From NCBI GenBank assembly GCA_903863935.1, contig CAIPDV010000093.1, positions 1 to 56,335 on the forward strand: a stretch of DNA of 56,335 nt, given 5' to 3'. A program made the position numbers and the translations under genes. Below, piece after piece: positions 43,071-50,678 of this stretch. The DNA is from an uncultured Bacteroidota bacterium. Its GTDB lineage: Bacteria; Bacteroidota; Bacteroidia; JABEUT01. How positions within the stretch are numbered: the stretch's first letter is position 1; each line of letters begins with the position of its first letter. The notes under the pieces were generated by a model. It did not search any database. It was not told the origin of the DNA and saw nothing but the letters and a program-made list of their open reading frames with translations.

Positions 43071-43817
43071 CTATTGATTTCCTGAAGACAAATACGTTTC
43101 TGTATACCAAACACCTCGTGTAGTAGATAAGCTTGTATCAGGAGTTGAGTAACCCGGTGGAGGAAATATACTTGAGGTATCAACATTCACAATTCTATGG
43201 ATCATTCCTATTCCGGCAGCATATTGCTCAAAATAATATCCATAATTCAAAAAGCTTGAATCTTTAATTTCCAAAACAGTAAGCGTAGAATCAAAATGAA
43301 TATTCTGTTTTGTATTAATGGTAGTTAAATCGTATGGGGTATTCAATGCAGTGTACTCGTAATTCTGTGCTCCTAGTGTATTTAGATTATTGCCATTCCA
43401 GGTTTCATTTAGGCTTGCAGGAAAAACCAATTTCACATATTGGTAATTATCTTCCTGACGAATAGCCATGCTTGAAAGCAAGGTGGCGGTCCATACTTTT
43501 TCGGGTACAAGAATATTACTCCACGGAATGGTATCACTGGTCCTTTTATAACGTACAACACGTTGAGTTGGCTGTCCCTGGTTGTTGTTATATAGAGAGT
43601 CAATAACTTCTTTTATCTGGTATCTGTAGGTTATTTTTCCAAATCCACTGCCCAAATAAACCATCGAATCGCATTCGTAAATTATATAATGCCCAACATT
43701 ATTCGGGAAGTAATCGTATCCATAAAAAATCTTTGTGTATTCCTTTTTCTTACAGGAAAAAAATACAATGCTCAATAGGCATACTACCAAAACAGAATAT
43801 GTTATTTTTCTTTTCAT
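43071..43817 (-). CDS. Lipoprotein, unknown
   Basis: 248 residues with lipobox VFFSC (C21) followed by KKKEY. The rest is beta-rich (VGHYIIYECDSMVYLG, YRYQIKEVIDS). It overlaps the mnmA stop by four bases, so the two are co-transcribed. Function unknown. Confidence 0.75.
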   Translation of the reverse strand: MKRKITYSVLVVCLLSIVFFSCKKKEYTKIFYGYDYFPNNVGHYIIYECDSMVYLGSGFGKITYRYQIKEVIDSLYNNNQGQPTQRVVRYKRTSDTIPWSNILVPEKVWTATLLSSMAIRQEDNYQYVKLVFPASLNETWNGNNLNTLGAQNYEYTALNTPYDLTTINTKQNIHFDSTLTVLEIKDSSFLNYGYYFEQYAAGIGMIHRIVNVDTSSIFPPPGYSTPDTSLSTTRGVWYTETYLSSGNQ

Positions 43818-44911
43818 GCAGTGGCCGATTCAATGATTCCTCCACCCACCAGGTCATCTCCTTCATAAAATACGGCAGACTGTCCGGGGGTAATGGCGTT
43901 TACTGTTCTGTTAAAATAGGCTTTTATTTTATCCCCATCCATTTTCAGCGTGGCTTTTGCTCCGGGGTCTTTATAGCGTATTTTGGTATGCGCCTCAAAA
44001 TTATCTGGCAGTGTATCGTACTTAAGTAGGTTATATCGCCCTACAGTCATCTTGTCTTTTTTCAAATCACCAATTTCACCAAGTGTTATCTTGTTGGTTT
44101 GAACATCTATTTCGGTCACAAATCTTGGTTCGCCAACAGCAATATCAAGCCCTTTGCGTTGCCCGATGGTATAAAATGGATAACCTCTGTGCTTGCCTAT
44201 CACTTCGCCTTCAGGCGTAACATAATCGCCATTGTTTACTTTATCGGCTAAGCCATTTATCTTTCTTTTCAGGAATCCACGGTAATCGTTATCGGGAATA
44301 AAGCATATTTCGTAGCTCTCGCCTTTTTTGGCAAGTTCATTGAATCCGCGCTCATCAGCCAGTTGGCGGATCTCCGGTTTACGGAAATTGCCTAATGGGA
44401 AAATAGTTCGTTTCAAACTTTCTTGTTTCAAGCCCCAAAGAACATAGCTCTGATCTTTCCAATCATCCAGACCTTTCGATATTACATGCCTGCCATTTTC
44501 TTCACGTATCTTAGCATAATGTCCTGTTGCAATAAACTCGCAGTCCATCATATCGGCACGACGTAATAATGCATCCCACTTGATGTGTGTATTACACATT
44601 ACGCAAGGGTTAGGTGTTCTGCCAGCCATATATTCTTCCACAAAATTGTCGATGATACGATCACCGAACTCCGTTCTTAAATCCAAAATATAATGCGGAA
44701 AGCCATATTTAACAGCCAGCATGCGGGCATCGTTAATGGAATCGAGGCTACAGCATCCGGTTTCCTTTTTGCTGCCACCCGAGGAGGCATAATCCCATGT
44801 TTTCATGGTAATACCTACAACATCATAGCCCTCCTCGTGCAATAGCATTGCCGCAACGGAGCTATCAACCCCGCCACTCATAGCCACTAAAACACGTCCT
44901 TTTTTACTCAT
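43814..44911 (-). CDS. mnmA: tRNA 2-thiouridylase MnmA
   Basis: 365 residues from ATG 44911 (MSKKGRVLVAMSGGVDSSVA). An in-frame ATG at 44944 is possible but would make a leaderless mRNA given the promoter. PP-loop SGGVDSS, catalytic Cys in TPNPCVMCNTHIKW and second Cys in YEICFIPDNDYRGF are all present. Introduces sulfur at C2 of wobble uridine 34 in tRNA-Lys/Glu/Gln. Confidence 0.94.
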   Translation of the reverse strand: MSKKGRVLVAMSGGVDSSVAAMLLHEEGYDVVGITMKTWDYASSGGSKKETGCCSLDSINDARMLAVKYGFPHYILDLRTEFGDRIIDNFVEEYMAGRTPNPCVMCNTHIKWDALLRRADMMDCEFIATGHYAKIREENGRHVISKGLDDWKDQSYVLWGLKQESLKRTIFPLGNFRKPEIRQLADERGFNELAKKGESYEICFIPDNDYRGFLKRKINGLADKVNNGDYVTPEGEVIGKHRGYPFYTIGQRKGLDIAVGEPRFVTEIDVQTNKITLGEIGDLKKDKMTVGRYNLLKYDTLPDNFEAHTKIRYKDPGAKATLKMDGDKIKAYFNRTVNAITPGQSAVFYEGDDLVGGGIIESATA

Positions 44912-44951
44912 TCGGAATGGTGAAACATACTTGTTATGCTTCATCCGTAAG

Positions 44952-44959
44952 CAAAGATA
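44952..44959 (-). promoter_or_regulatory. -7 promoter box TATCTTTG of mnmA
   Basis: The minus strand reads TATCTTTG. Transcription would start near 44945, which leaves a 5' leader of about 34 bases to ATG 44911. Confidence 0.55.
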
Positions 44960-45110
44960 TTACATTTCAGCTAAACTCCTATTAAATAGGATTGATTAAT
45001 GATGAACTATAAGGTGTTAGTAAAGAGAAAACCCAAAAATTGCTTAAAGTGTAAAACCTACACAATCCATGCTTAGAATTTAAACCACAATGAAAAGATA
45101 CTTATGAAGA

Positions 45111-45533
45111 CTAATTTTTAGAAGTAATGTGATGTGTTTCAAGAACACCGATAACCTTTTCTTTGTTCAAAGGTTTAAAGATATACCCGTTAACATAAGT
45201 GTTTTCATTTGCTCGTTTAAAATCAGTTGGGTTAACCGACGAGGAGAGGATATAAATAATTACGTTTTGCTTTATAGTTTGCGGAAATTGCTCGAATTTG
45301 CTGAGCCATTCCCACCCGTTCATTTCAGGCATGTTTAAATCAAGAAACAAAATAGTGGGCTTATTCTGTGCTTTATTCAGGAACTCATGTTCCATATAAT
45401 GTAAACTTTCAACCGGGTTTTTAAAACATACCGGAAGTTCGCCGTTGGTGGCGGTTTTTATGGCTGCATTGCAAACCATGTTATTTACGTTGTCATCATC
45501 AACAACTACGAAATGAAAAGTAGAGTTTGGCAT
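45111..45533 (-). CDS. Single-domain response regulator
   Basis: 140 residues, only a receiver domain: acidic pocket VVVDDDNVNN, phosphoacceptor Asp in ILFLDLNMPEMNGWEW, and the late Lys in IFKPLNKEKV. No output domain. CheY-like relay or phosphate sink; the histidine kinase is not adjacent. Confidence 0.88.
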   Translation of the reverse strand: MPNSTFHFVVVDDDNVNNMVCNAAIKTATNGELPVCFKNPVESLHYMEHEFLNKAQNKPTILFLDLNMPEMNGWEWLSKFEQFPQTIKQNVIIYILSSSVNPTDFKRANENTYVNGYIFKPLNKEKVIGVLETHHITSKN

Positions 45534-45886
45534 AATTTTTTGTATATAGAGTGAGTTTTTTATGTGTTGTAATATATGATACGTGACTTTTTTAAAAAAG
45601 TTTCAATTTCAACATGCAAAATAGTAAAGAAATGCAAAATTGGGTTTTTATTTGACACTTTTATACACTTTTACGAGATGTTCGAACAGTGTAAGGTTTA
45701 TGATACTACGTTCCTATAATCAAATAGTTATGTCGTTTTTTTTAATATACACCCGTTAACCAATTAATGTAGAGCAAGCTGCTAAATTTAATTGATTATC
45801 AATAAGATATAGTGATAATACAAAAACTATGAATTTAAACTGTATAAAACAGACAGTGTAAAGTGTCAACTGAGATTTGTCCGAAC
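45534..45886. other. Gene-free stretch upstream of the response regulator and downstream of pyrH
   Basis: 353 AT-rich bases without a gene. Contains a perfect 16-base palindrome ACTTTTTTAAAAAAGT (45586-45601) that could be a regulator site for the response-regulator gene, and a pair of inverted words TTGACACTTT...ACACT at 45652 and 45855-45869, which may be the ends of a small mobile element. Confidence 0.5.
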
Positions 45887-46594
45887 TTACGCATCCACTA
45901 AGGTTCCAATACTGGAATCCTCTAATAATTTTTTGAGGTTGCCTTTTTTAAGGATATCAAAAACAAGTATCGGTAGTTTGTTTTCTTTACAGAGCGTAAA
46001 AGCCGTCATGTCCATTATTTGGAGGTTTTTGGAATACACTTCATCATACGTAAGCCTATCGTAACGTACAGCATTTTTATCTTTTTCAGGGTCGGCGGAA
46101 TAGATGCCATCTACTCGGGTACCTTTAATAATTACATCTGCTTCTATTTCTATAGCACGAAGGCTGGCTGCAGTGTCGGTTGTGAAGTAGGGGTTGCCAG
46201 TTCCTCCTCCGAAAATAACCACTCTTCCTTTTTCCAAATGGCGGACAGCTCTTCTCCTAATAAATGGTTCAGCAATTTCTTTCATTTCAATGGCTGAAAG
46301 GAGGCGGGTTGGTATGTCTGCCTTCTCTAAGGCCGATTGTAATGCCATGCCGTTAATAATGGTGGCTAACATGCCCATATAATCGCCCTGCACCCTATCA
46401 AAACCATGTGCCGTTGCCTGAATACCTCTGAAAATATTTCCTCCTCCAATAACTATTGCAACTTCTGCACCCATATCAAGGGCATCTTTAATTTCGTTGG
46501 AGTAATGGACAAGCGCATTCTGTTCAATGCCGTACTGTTGCGCTCCCATGAGGGATTCGCCGCTTAATTTTAGGAGGATTCTTTTGTATTTCAT
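45887..46594 (-). CDS. pyrH: UMP kinase
   Basis: 235 residues from ATG 46594 ([17 protein letters not shown]), the family start; an ATG at 46651 adds an unrelated N-terminus. Motifs [10 protein letters not shown] and [14 protein letters not shown] match bacterial PyrH. Phosphorylates UMP to UDP. The usual neighbours tsf and frr are not adjacent (tsf lies 3 kb away). Confidence 0.94.
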   Translation of the reverse strand: MKYKRILLKLSGESLMGAQQYGIEQNALVHYSNEIKDALDMGAEVAIVIGGGNIFRGIQATAHGFDRVQGDYMGMLATIINGMALQSALEKADIPTRLLSAIEMKEIAEPFIRRRAVRHLEKGRVVIFGGGTGNPYFTTDTAASLRAIEIEADVIIKGTRVDGIYSADPEKDKNAVRYDRLTYDEVYSKNLQIMDMTAFTLCKENKLPILVFDILKKGNLKKLLEDSSIGTLVDA

Positions 46595-46658
46595 AGGTGT
46601 AAAGTAAGCAAAAAAAACGTTACGACTCACATCGCTATTTTTTGTACTCATCCCCTGC

Positions 46659-46682
46659 CCCTTCTCTACCAGTAGAGAAGGG
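46659..46682. repeat. 10-bp stem hairpin, CCCTTCTCTA type
   Basis: CCCTTCTCTA-ccag-TAGAGAAGGG is a perfect stem preceded by TCATCCCCTGCC. It is the opposite-strand relative of the element at 15773 with paired stem changes. Confidence 0.65.
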
Positions 46683-46726
46683 AAAAGTCATTTTGCAATC
46701 GTTATACTTTCTGAAATCAAACCTTG

Positions 46727-46936
46727 TCAAGCTTGGCTGATGATAGCTTTATAACTGTTCTTTTCGCCCCTGTCAAGCTCTTCGATACCTTTATTGATTT
46801 CCTCTTTTTCCGATTCGGTGAGTTCGTCCCAAAAATCTGTGCCTGCTTTAAGGTTTTCAATTTGGTTTAGAACCTTTTCGTCCTGCAAGTTAAGCAGCCA
46901 TTCAATAAGGCTCAATTTTTTTGCCTGAATATCCAT
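46727..46936 (-). CDS. Orphan addiction-module antitoxin
   Basis: 69 residues from ATG 46936 (MDIQAKKLSLIEWLLNLQDE); the upstream TTG at 46960 is less likely. The pattern of an N-terminal helix, then DFWDELTESEKEEINKGIEEL, is that of small antitoxins that pair with RelE/ParE toxins. No toxin gene follows; the next thing downstream is the hairpin and pyrH. Confidence 0.75.
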   Translation of the reverse strand: MDIQAKKLSLIEWLLNLQDEKVLNQIENLKAGTDFWDELTESEKEEINKGIEELDRGEKNSYKAIISQA

Positions 46937-46962
46937 TCGATTATTCTTTAATACTACCAAAG

Positions 46963-46970
46963 CAAAGATA
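46963..46970 (-). promoter_or_regulatory. -7 promoter box TATCTTTG of the orphan antitoxin
   Basis: The minus strand reads TATCTTTG 26 bases before ATG 46936 and only two bases before the alternative TTG, supporting the ATG. Confidence 0.5.
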
Positions 46971-47039
46971 GCAATAAAAGCAATATTGTTGGGGTTTTTG
47001 GGTAATATCGTATATAATAATAAACCCTCCCAAAAATGT

Positions 47040-47047
47040 TATATTTG
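47040..47047 (+). promoter_or_regulatory. -7 promoter box TATATTTG
   Basis: TATATTTG lies 26 bases before the ATG at 47073. Confidence 0.5.
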
Positions 47048-47072
47048 TTTCTTATTATAAAATCAAAGCCTC

Positions 47073-47726
47073 ATGAGAACTTTACTTTTATTCATCTGTT
47101 GTTTCGCAACAATGGTTTCTGTCGCTCAAATGCAAATCCCAGAAAATCCAAAAGAAAGAGTTAAAACCTATAAAGAATTTTTGATTTCCTGTAAACAATC
47201 TATGGATAAGGCTGCCGCATTGCCTAATACTCCAGAAAATCAGAATAAGAGACATGCCGATTATTCAATTGCCCTGTCAAATGCTCAGTATTTAAACAAA
47301 CTGGAACCGGATAGTGCTGAACCTTATAAATTAGAAGCTCTTTGCGCCTGTTATAATAACAATTCAAAGGCTTGTTATGATAATATAAATAAATATTTCG
47401 CCATTACCCACACTATTGATACTGCTCTCTTAAAAGACCGTGCCTTTGCTTATGTGAACAGATGTATGTATCGGCCCGAACCTCAATATTATGATTTAGC
47501 CAAAAGAGATTTGGATACATTGATAAATACTTACCACATGGAGAGGTTGATTATTGTTCGTTCATATTTAAACCGGCTATTTGTGCCTATAAATATTGGT
47601 TCTGGTTGGTATCAAATTCATCCGGCGGATACAATTTATCAATATAGGGAAAAGCAAGACAATGATTTATACATAAGTAAATTCGGGCAAGATACCTATT
47701 ATCATACTGTTTTATCATCTCATTAA
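47073..47726 (+). CDS. Secreted helical-repeat protein, unknown
   Basis: 217 residues with signal peptide MRTLLLFICCFATMVSVAQ. The mature part is helical and TPR-like (YSIALSNAQYLNKLEPDSAEPYKLEAL, YYDLAKRDLDTLINTY), with paired Cys. It precedes the winged-helix/membrane gene by three bases. Function unknown. Confidence 0.7.
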   Translation: MRTLLLFICCFATMVSVAQMQIPENPKERVKTYKEFLISCKQSMDKAAALPNTPENQNKRHADYSIALSNAQYLNKLEPDSAEPYKLEALCACYNNNSKACYDNINKYFAITHTIDTALLKDRAFAYVNRCMYRPEPQYYDLAKRDLDTLINTYHMERLIIVRSYLNRLFVPINIGSGWYQIHPADTIYQYREKQDNDLYISKFGQDTYYHTVLSSH

Positions 47727-47729
47727 GAT

Positions 47730-48287
47730 ATGAAGTTTATAGGTTATATTTGCCGTAGAGTATTTTTAAGTGAGGAGCGTAGATTAAATTCTATATTGAA
47801 GATACTGTTGAAAAATAGTATTGATAATGTTGACCCTCATAGTGTTATTACTATTACAGAATTAAAAGCCCGAGAAAAATTAAGAATATCAGAAGGCGTT
47901 TTTAAAGATTTGCTTCGTGAATTACATGCTGTTGGATACGTTGTAATAACGACATTTACTGGCGAATCCAATATCCAAACTGTTTACATAAGAGATAAGG
48001 GTAGAGAATTTATAAAGAATGGTGGATATGTTCTTAGTAAATTACACCAATGGTGGAATTCCTTATTCAAATCAGTAGTAATTCCAATTAGTGTAACGGT
48101 ACTTACAACCTTTATAATTACATATATTAAGCATGAAGGCAATAATACAAGAGATATAAAATACATGATACCCACACAACAAACTGAATTGCTTGAAAGG
48201 CACGTAGTTCTCCTGGATTCAAATTATACTTTGTTAAACCAAAAAGTAAATCACGTAGAAAAAGAATTAAATATCCAAAAAAAATAA
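47730..48287 (+). CDS. Membrane protein with winged-helix-like N-domain and coiled coil
   Basis: 185 residues. Residues about 15-90 look like a winged helix (ITITELKAREKLRISEGVFKDLLRELHAVGYVVIT, then a wing ending YIRDKGREFIK). One transmembrane helix follows (about 113-131, VVIPISVTVLTTFIITYI) and a C-terminal helix (LLNQKVNHVEKELNIQ) likely forms a coiled coil outside. A cytosolic DNA- or protein-binding domain tied to the membrane suggests a signal device; partner probably the secreted protein upstream. Not recognised. Confidence 0.65.
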   Translation: MKFIGYICRRVFLSEERRLNSILKILLKNSIDNVDPHSVITITELKAREKLRISEGVFKDLLRELHAVGYVVITTFTGESNIQTVYIRDKGREFIKNGGYVLSKLHQWWNSLFKSVVIPISVTVLTTFIITYIKHEGNNTRDIKYMIPTQQTELLERHVVLLDSNYTLLNQKVNHVEKELNIQKK

Positions 48288-48312
48288 TTGTTGTTTCGCA
48301 CCAACCTTTATC

Positions 48313-48438
48313 AATCTTTTACCTTTTTATTCTCAACTTTCAATTGACTTGAAGCAGCCTAATGATAGTTACCTTTACAGGGTAATGGATGAAACGGGAA
48401 AGTTGCTTGGGGAAGGGAAGTTTGTGATTGAGAAGTAG
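48313..48438 (+). pseudogene. Relic of a T9SS sorting domain
   Basis: A start-less frame ends in TAG 48436-48438 and reads PFYSQLSIDLKQPNDSYLYR and then VMDETGKLLGEGKFVIEK. This is the usual end of T9SS type A sorting domains (NPF...L.I.......R.......G...I.K). Nothing else of the gene remains, and it is out of context after the winged-helix gene. Confidence 0.68.
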
Positions 48439-48444
48439 AGACTG

Positions 48445-48780
48445 TCAGGCATCCAATAAATTATCAATTTCACCTTTAAGCAAAGGCAAATGGCTTTTAA
48501 TAATTGACCAAATAACAGCATCCTCCACTTCATCGTACCCGTGTATTATTTTATTTCTGGTATTAATAATCTTCCGTGCGTTACTTATCTCCAATTTTTC
48601 GTCCATTTTCACCGCTTTTCCAAGTGCTTCACCAATTATCTCTAATTACCTTTCCACGGCTCTTTTCACAACCAGGTTTGAAGAATAGAATTTTAATCCC
48701 TTTACCTCCTGCGTGAAAAGTAAAATATGGCTTATGGATGTGGAAATATCAAGCAAATATTTTTTCAGTTCATCCTGCAT
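48445..48780 (-). pseudogene. hepT: HepT-family toxin with in-frame stop
   Basis: The minus frame from ATG 48780 to TGA 48445 encodes a full HepT/DUF86 protein of 111 codons except for TAA at 48648-48646 (codon 45), where relatives have Glu in AVERELEIIGEAL. The RNase motif Rx4HxY is intact after it (RNKIIHGY). A single G-to-T change of GAA explains the stop. The gene overlaps mntA by 11 bases, the usual arrangement. Confidence 0.82.
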
Positions 48781-49084
48781 AGAGCGGAGTCTTTGTCTTT
48801 GCAACTGTGCTTATAAAATATCTGTTTTTCAGGCTTGTTTCACTTACCAGTTCAACCTCTTTCCCAAGCAGTGATTCAAGTTCATCAATCAAGTCAAGAT
48901 AATTATCTGCAAAGGTTTCCTCGGGTATCATATTTCTATGAAATGACACTAGCATGTCTATATCGCTTGCTTCCGTAAACCTATCTGTGCAAACAGACCC
49001 GAAAGCATATAAATTTGCAACTTTGTGCTTTTTACACAAAATACCAATATCACTTAACTTATTTTGTAAGACGGGTTGAAGCAT
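48770..49084 (-). CDS. mntA: MntA-type nucleotidyltransferase antitoxin
   Basis: 104 residues. GSx10DxD active site: GS at 29-30 and D41, D43 in GSVCTDRFTEASDIDML. MntA blocks HepT by adding AMP to the Tyr of its Rx4HxY motif (established for the family). All catalytic residues are kept although the toxin is broken. Its promoter box is immediately upstream. Confidence 0.9.
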   Translation of the reverse strand: MLQPVLQNKLSDIGILCKKHKVANLYAFGSVCTDRFTEASDIDMLVSFHRNMIPEETFADNYLDLIDELESLLGKEVELVSETSLKNRYFISTVAKTKTPLYAG

Positions 49085-49088
49085 GTGT

Positions 49089-49096
49089 CAAAGATA
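49089..49096 (-). promoter_or_regulatory. -7 promoter box TATCTTTG of mntA-hepT
   Basis: The minus strand reads TATCTTTG four bases before the mntA ATG, predicting a leaderless mRNA. Confidence 0.5.
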
Positions 49097-49163
49097 GAGC
49101 ATTATTTTCAAATGCTAACCGAGATGTTTTATGAGACCGCTAAACTGGGATAAAAGTAAAAAT

Positions 49164-49190
49164 AAAAAAGGAGGCTAGTAACCTCCTTTT
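49164..49190. terminator. GGAGG/CCTCC hairpin, copy 1
   Basis: AAAAGGAGG-ctagtaa-CCTCCTTTT forms a strong stem with T-runs on both strands. It shares AAAATAAAAAAGGAGGC with the copy at 49773, yet no gene seems to need it here. Confidence 0.75.
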
Positions 49191-49226
49191 ATCTTTTTCA
49201 CTACCTTTACTTTTTAAATAATTGGT

Positions 49227-49775
49227 TTGAAAAAACTTGTTTTGATATCTGCTCTTTTCATATTTGGACAGTCAAATATTTTTGGACAAACGTATAAGAT
49301 AAGCAGGGTAGATAGTTGTGAATACAGAAATTTATTGATTGGGAAATGGCTTTTAGACAGTACTACTTCTAAATGCTCCGACGAGAAGTTCTCTAATGAT
49401 TCAGATGTTTATAAAGGTTATGAGTCCTTTACATTTAAAAAGGATTCTGGAATTCAAATAATAACAACCACATATGAAGGACACAAGAATGATAGTGTGA
49501 TTACATCGCATTTTAGATACTGGCTTTCCAACAAGGACGATTCTTTAGGATTTAAATATCATGACGATGAGTCATTTGTATTTGTACCTAATCAGCAAAT
49601 AAAATGTGGGCAATGGTTAGTAATAATGGATAATAGGGATTCACTTTTAATGGACGAGTATAAGATTGAGAAAATTACGGACCAAGAGCTAATACTCTCA
49701 ACGAATTATTTGGAAGGATTGCATCCTGTGCAGGAATGTGAAGACATGAATTATTACCACAAGGTAACAAAATAA
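49227..49775 (+). CDS. Small secreted protein, unknown
   Basis: 182 residues from TTG 49227; an in-frame TAA lies 12 bases before, and the TTG begins the signal peptide MKKLVLISALFIFGQ, so no other start keeps it. The mature part starts near RNLLIGKWLLDSTTS, a lipocalin-like GxW opening, and is beta-rich. Function unknown. The stop lies inside the second hairpin copy. Confidence 0.72.
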   Translation: MKKLVLISALFIFGQSNIFGQTYKISRVDSCEYRNLLIGKWLLDSTTSKCSDEKFSNDSDVYKGYESFTFKKDSGIQIITTTYEGHKNDSVITSHFRYWLSNKDDSLGFKYHDDESFVFVPNQQIKCGQWLVIMDNRDSLLMDEYKIEKITDQELILSTNYLEGLHPVQECEDMNYYHKVTK

Positions 49776-49806
49776 AAAAGGAGGCGATTAACCTCCCTTT
49801 TTTTAC
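49773..49806. terminator. GGAGG/CCTCC bidirectional terminator, copy 2
   Basis: GGAGG-cgattaa-CCTCC with a T8 run on the plus strand and an A-run (T-run on the minus strand) on the other side. It can end both the secreted-protein gene and the ribosomal cluster ending in tsf. Confidence 0.85.
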
Positions 49807-49824
49807 TCTAAAACCAAATTATCT

Positions 49825-50652
49825 TTATCCGATTACTATTCTTTTGAATGCTGTAACCTTTAGTTCTTTGTCGTTATCTTGTAAGAATTGCAATACTGTT
49901 TTCTTGCTGTCTTTAATAAAGTCCTGGTTCAATAAAGTAGATTCTTTATAGAACTTGTTTACTTTACCAAGTGCAATTTTTTCGAGCATAGCTTCGGGTT
50001 TGCCTTCCTGGCGGGCTTGTTCCTTTGCAACGCTCATTTCGCGGTCAAGGGTTTCTTGTGTAACGTCGCTCTTGTCAATTGCAATAGGAGCCATAGCTGC
50101 AATTTGCATGGATATTTCTTTGCCTACTTCGTTACTAGCATCAGCCTTGCTGAAACCAACAATACTTGCCAAACGGTTTCCAGGGTGGTTGTATGCGAAT
50201 ACTTTCTCAGCATTAATAACTTCATACGCTGCAAGTTCCATCTTTTCACCGGTCTTACCAATGAATTCGGTAATCTTTTTGTCAACGGTTAAGCCATCGC
50301 CATAATCAGCTGCTTTCAATTCATCCAATGATTTGAAATTACCGTTCAATGCAATGTTTGCAAGCTTTTCAGCTACTTTGGTAAACTCTTCGTTACGTGC
50401 TACGAAATCTGTTTCGCAGCTTAGCTGGGTCATGATTCCTTTCTTGCCATCGGCAGAAACCTTAGCTAAAACACTGCCTTCTTTTGCTGTTCTGTCGCTG
50501 CGGTTAGCAGCTACTTTTTGTCCTTTTTCACGGAGAATGTCAATTGCTTTTTCCTGATCGCCATTGGCTTCTTCCAATGCCTTTTTGCAATCCATCATAC
50601 CTGCGCCCGTGCGTTTGCGCAAGTTGTTTACATCAGTTGCTGTGATGGTCAT
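49825..50652 (-). CDS. tsf: Elongation factor Ts
   Basis: 275 residues. N-terminal UBA-like domain VNNLRKRTGAGMMDCKKAL and the core with LSCETDFVARNEEF. Exchanges GDP for GTP on EF-Tu. Downstream of rpsB as in most bacteria; last gene of the cluster. Confidence 0.95.
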   Translation of the reverse strand: MTITATDVNNLRKRTGAGMMDCKKALEEANGDQEKAIDILREKGQKVAANRSDRTAKEGSVLAKVSADGKKGIMTQLSCETDFVARNEEFTKVAEKLANIALNGNFKSLDELKAADYGDGLTVDKKITEFIGKTGEKMELAAYEVINAEKVFAYNHPGNRLASIVGFSKADASNEVGKEISMQIAAMAPIAIDKSDVTQETLDREMSVAKEQARQEGKPEAMLEKIALGKVNKFYKESTLLNQDFIKDSKKTVLQFLQDNDKELKVTAFKRIVIG

Positions 50653-50678
50653 AATACTATGTTAAAAATGTTAATTAA

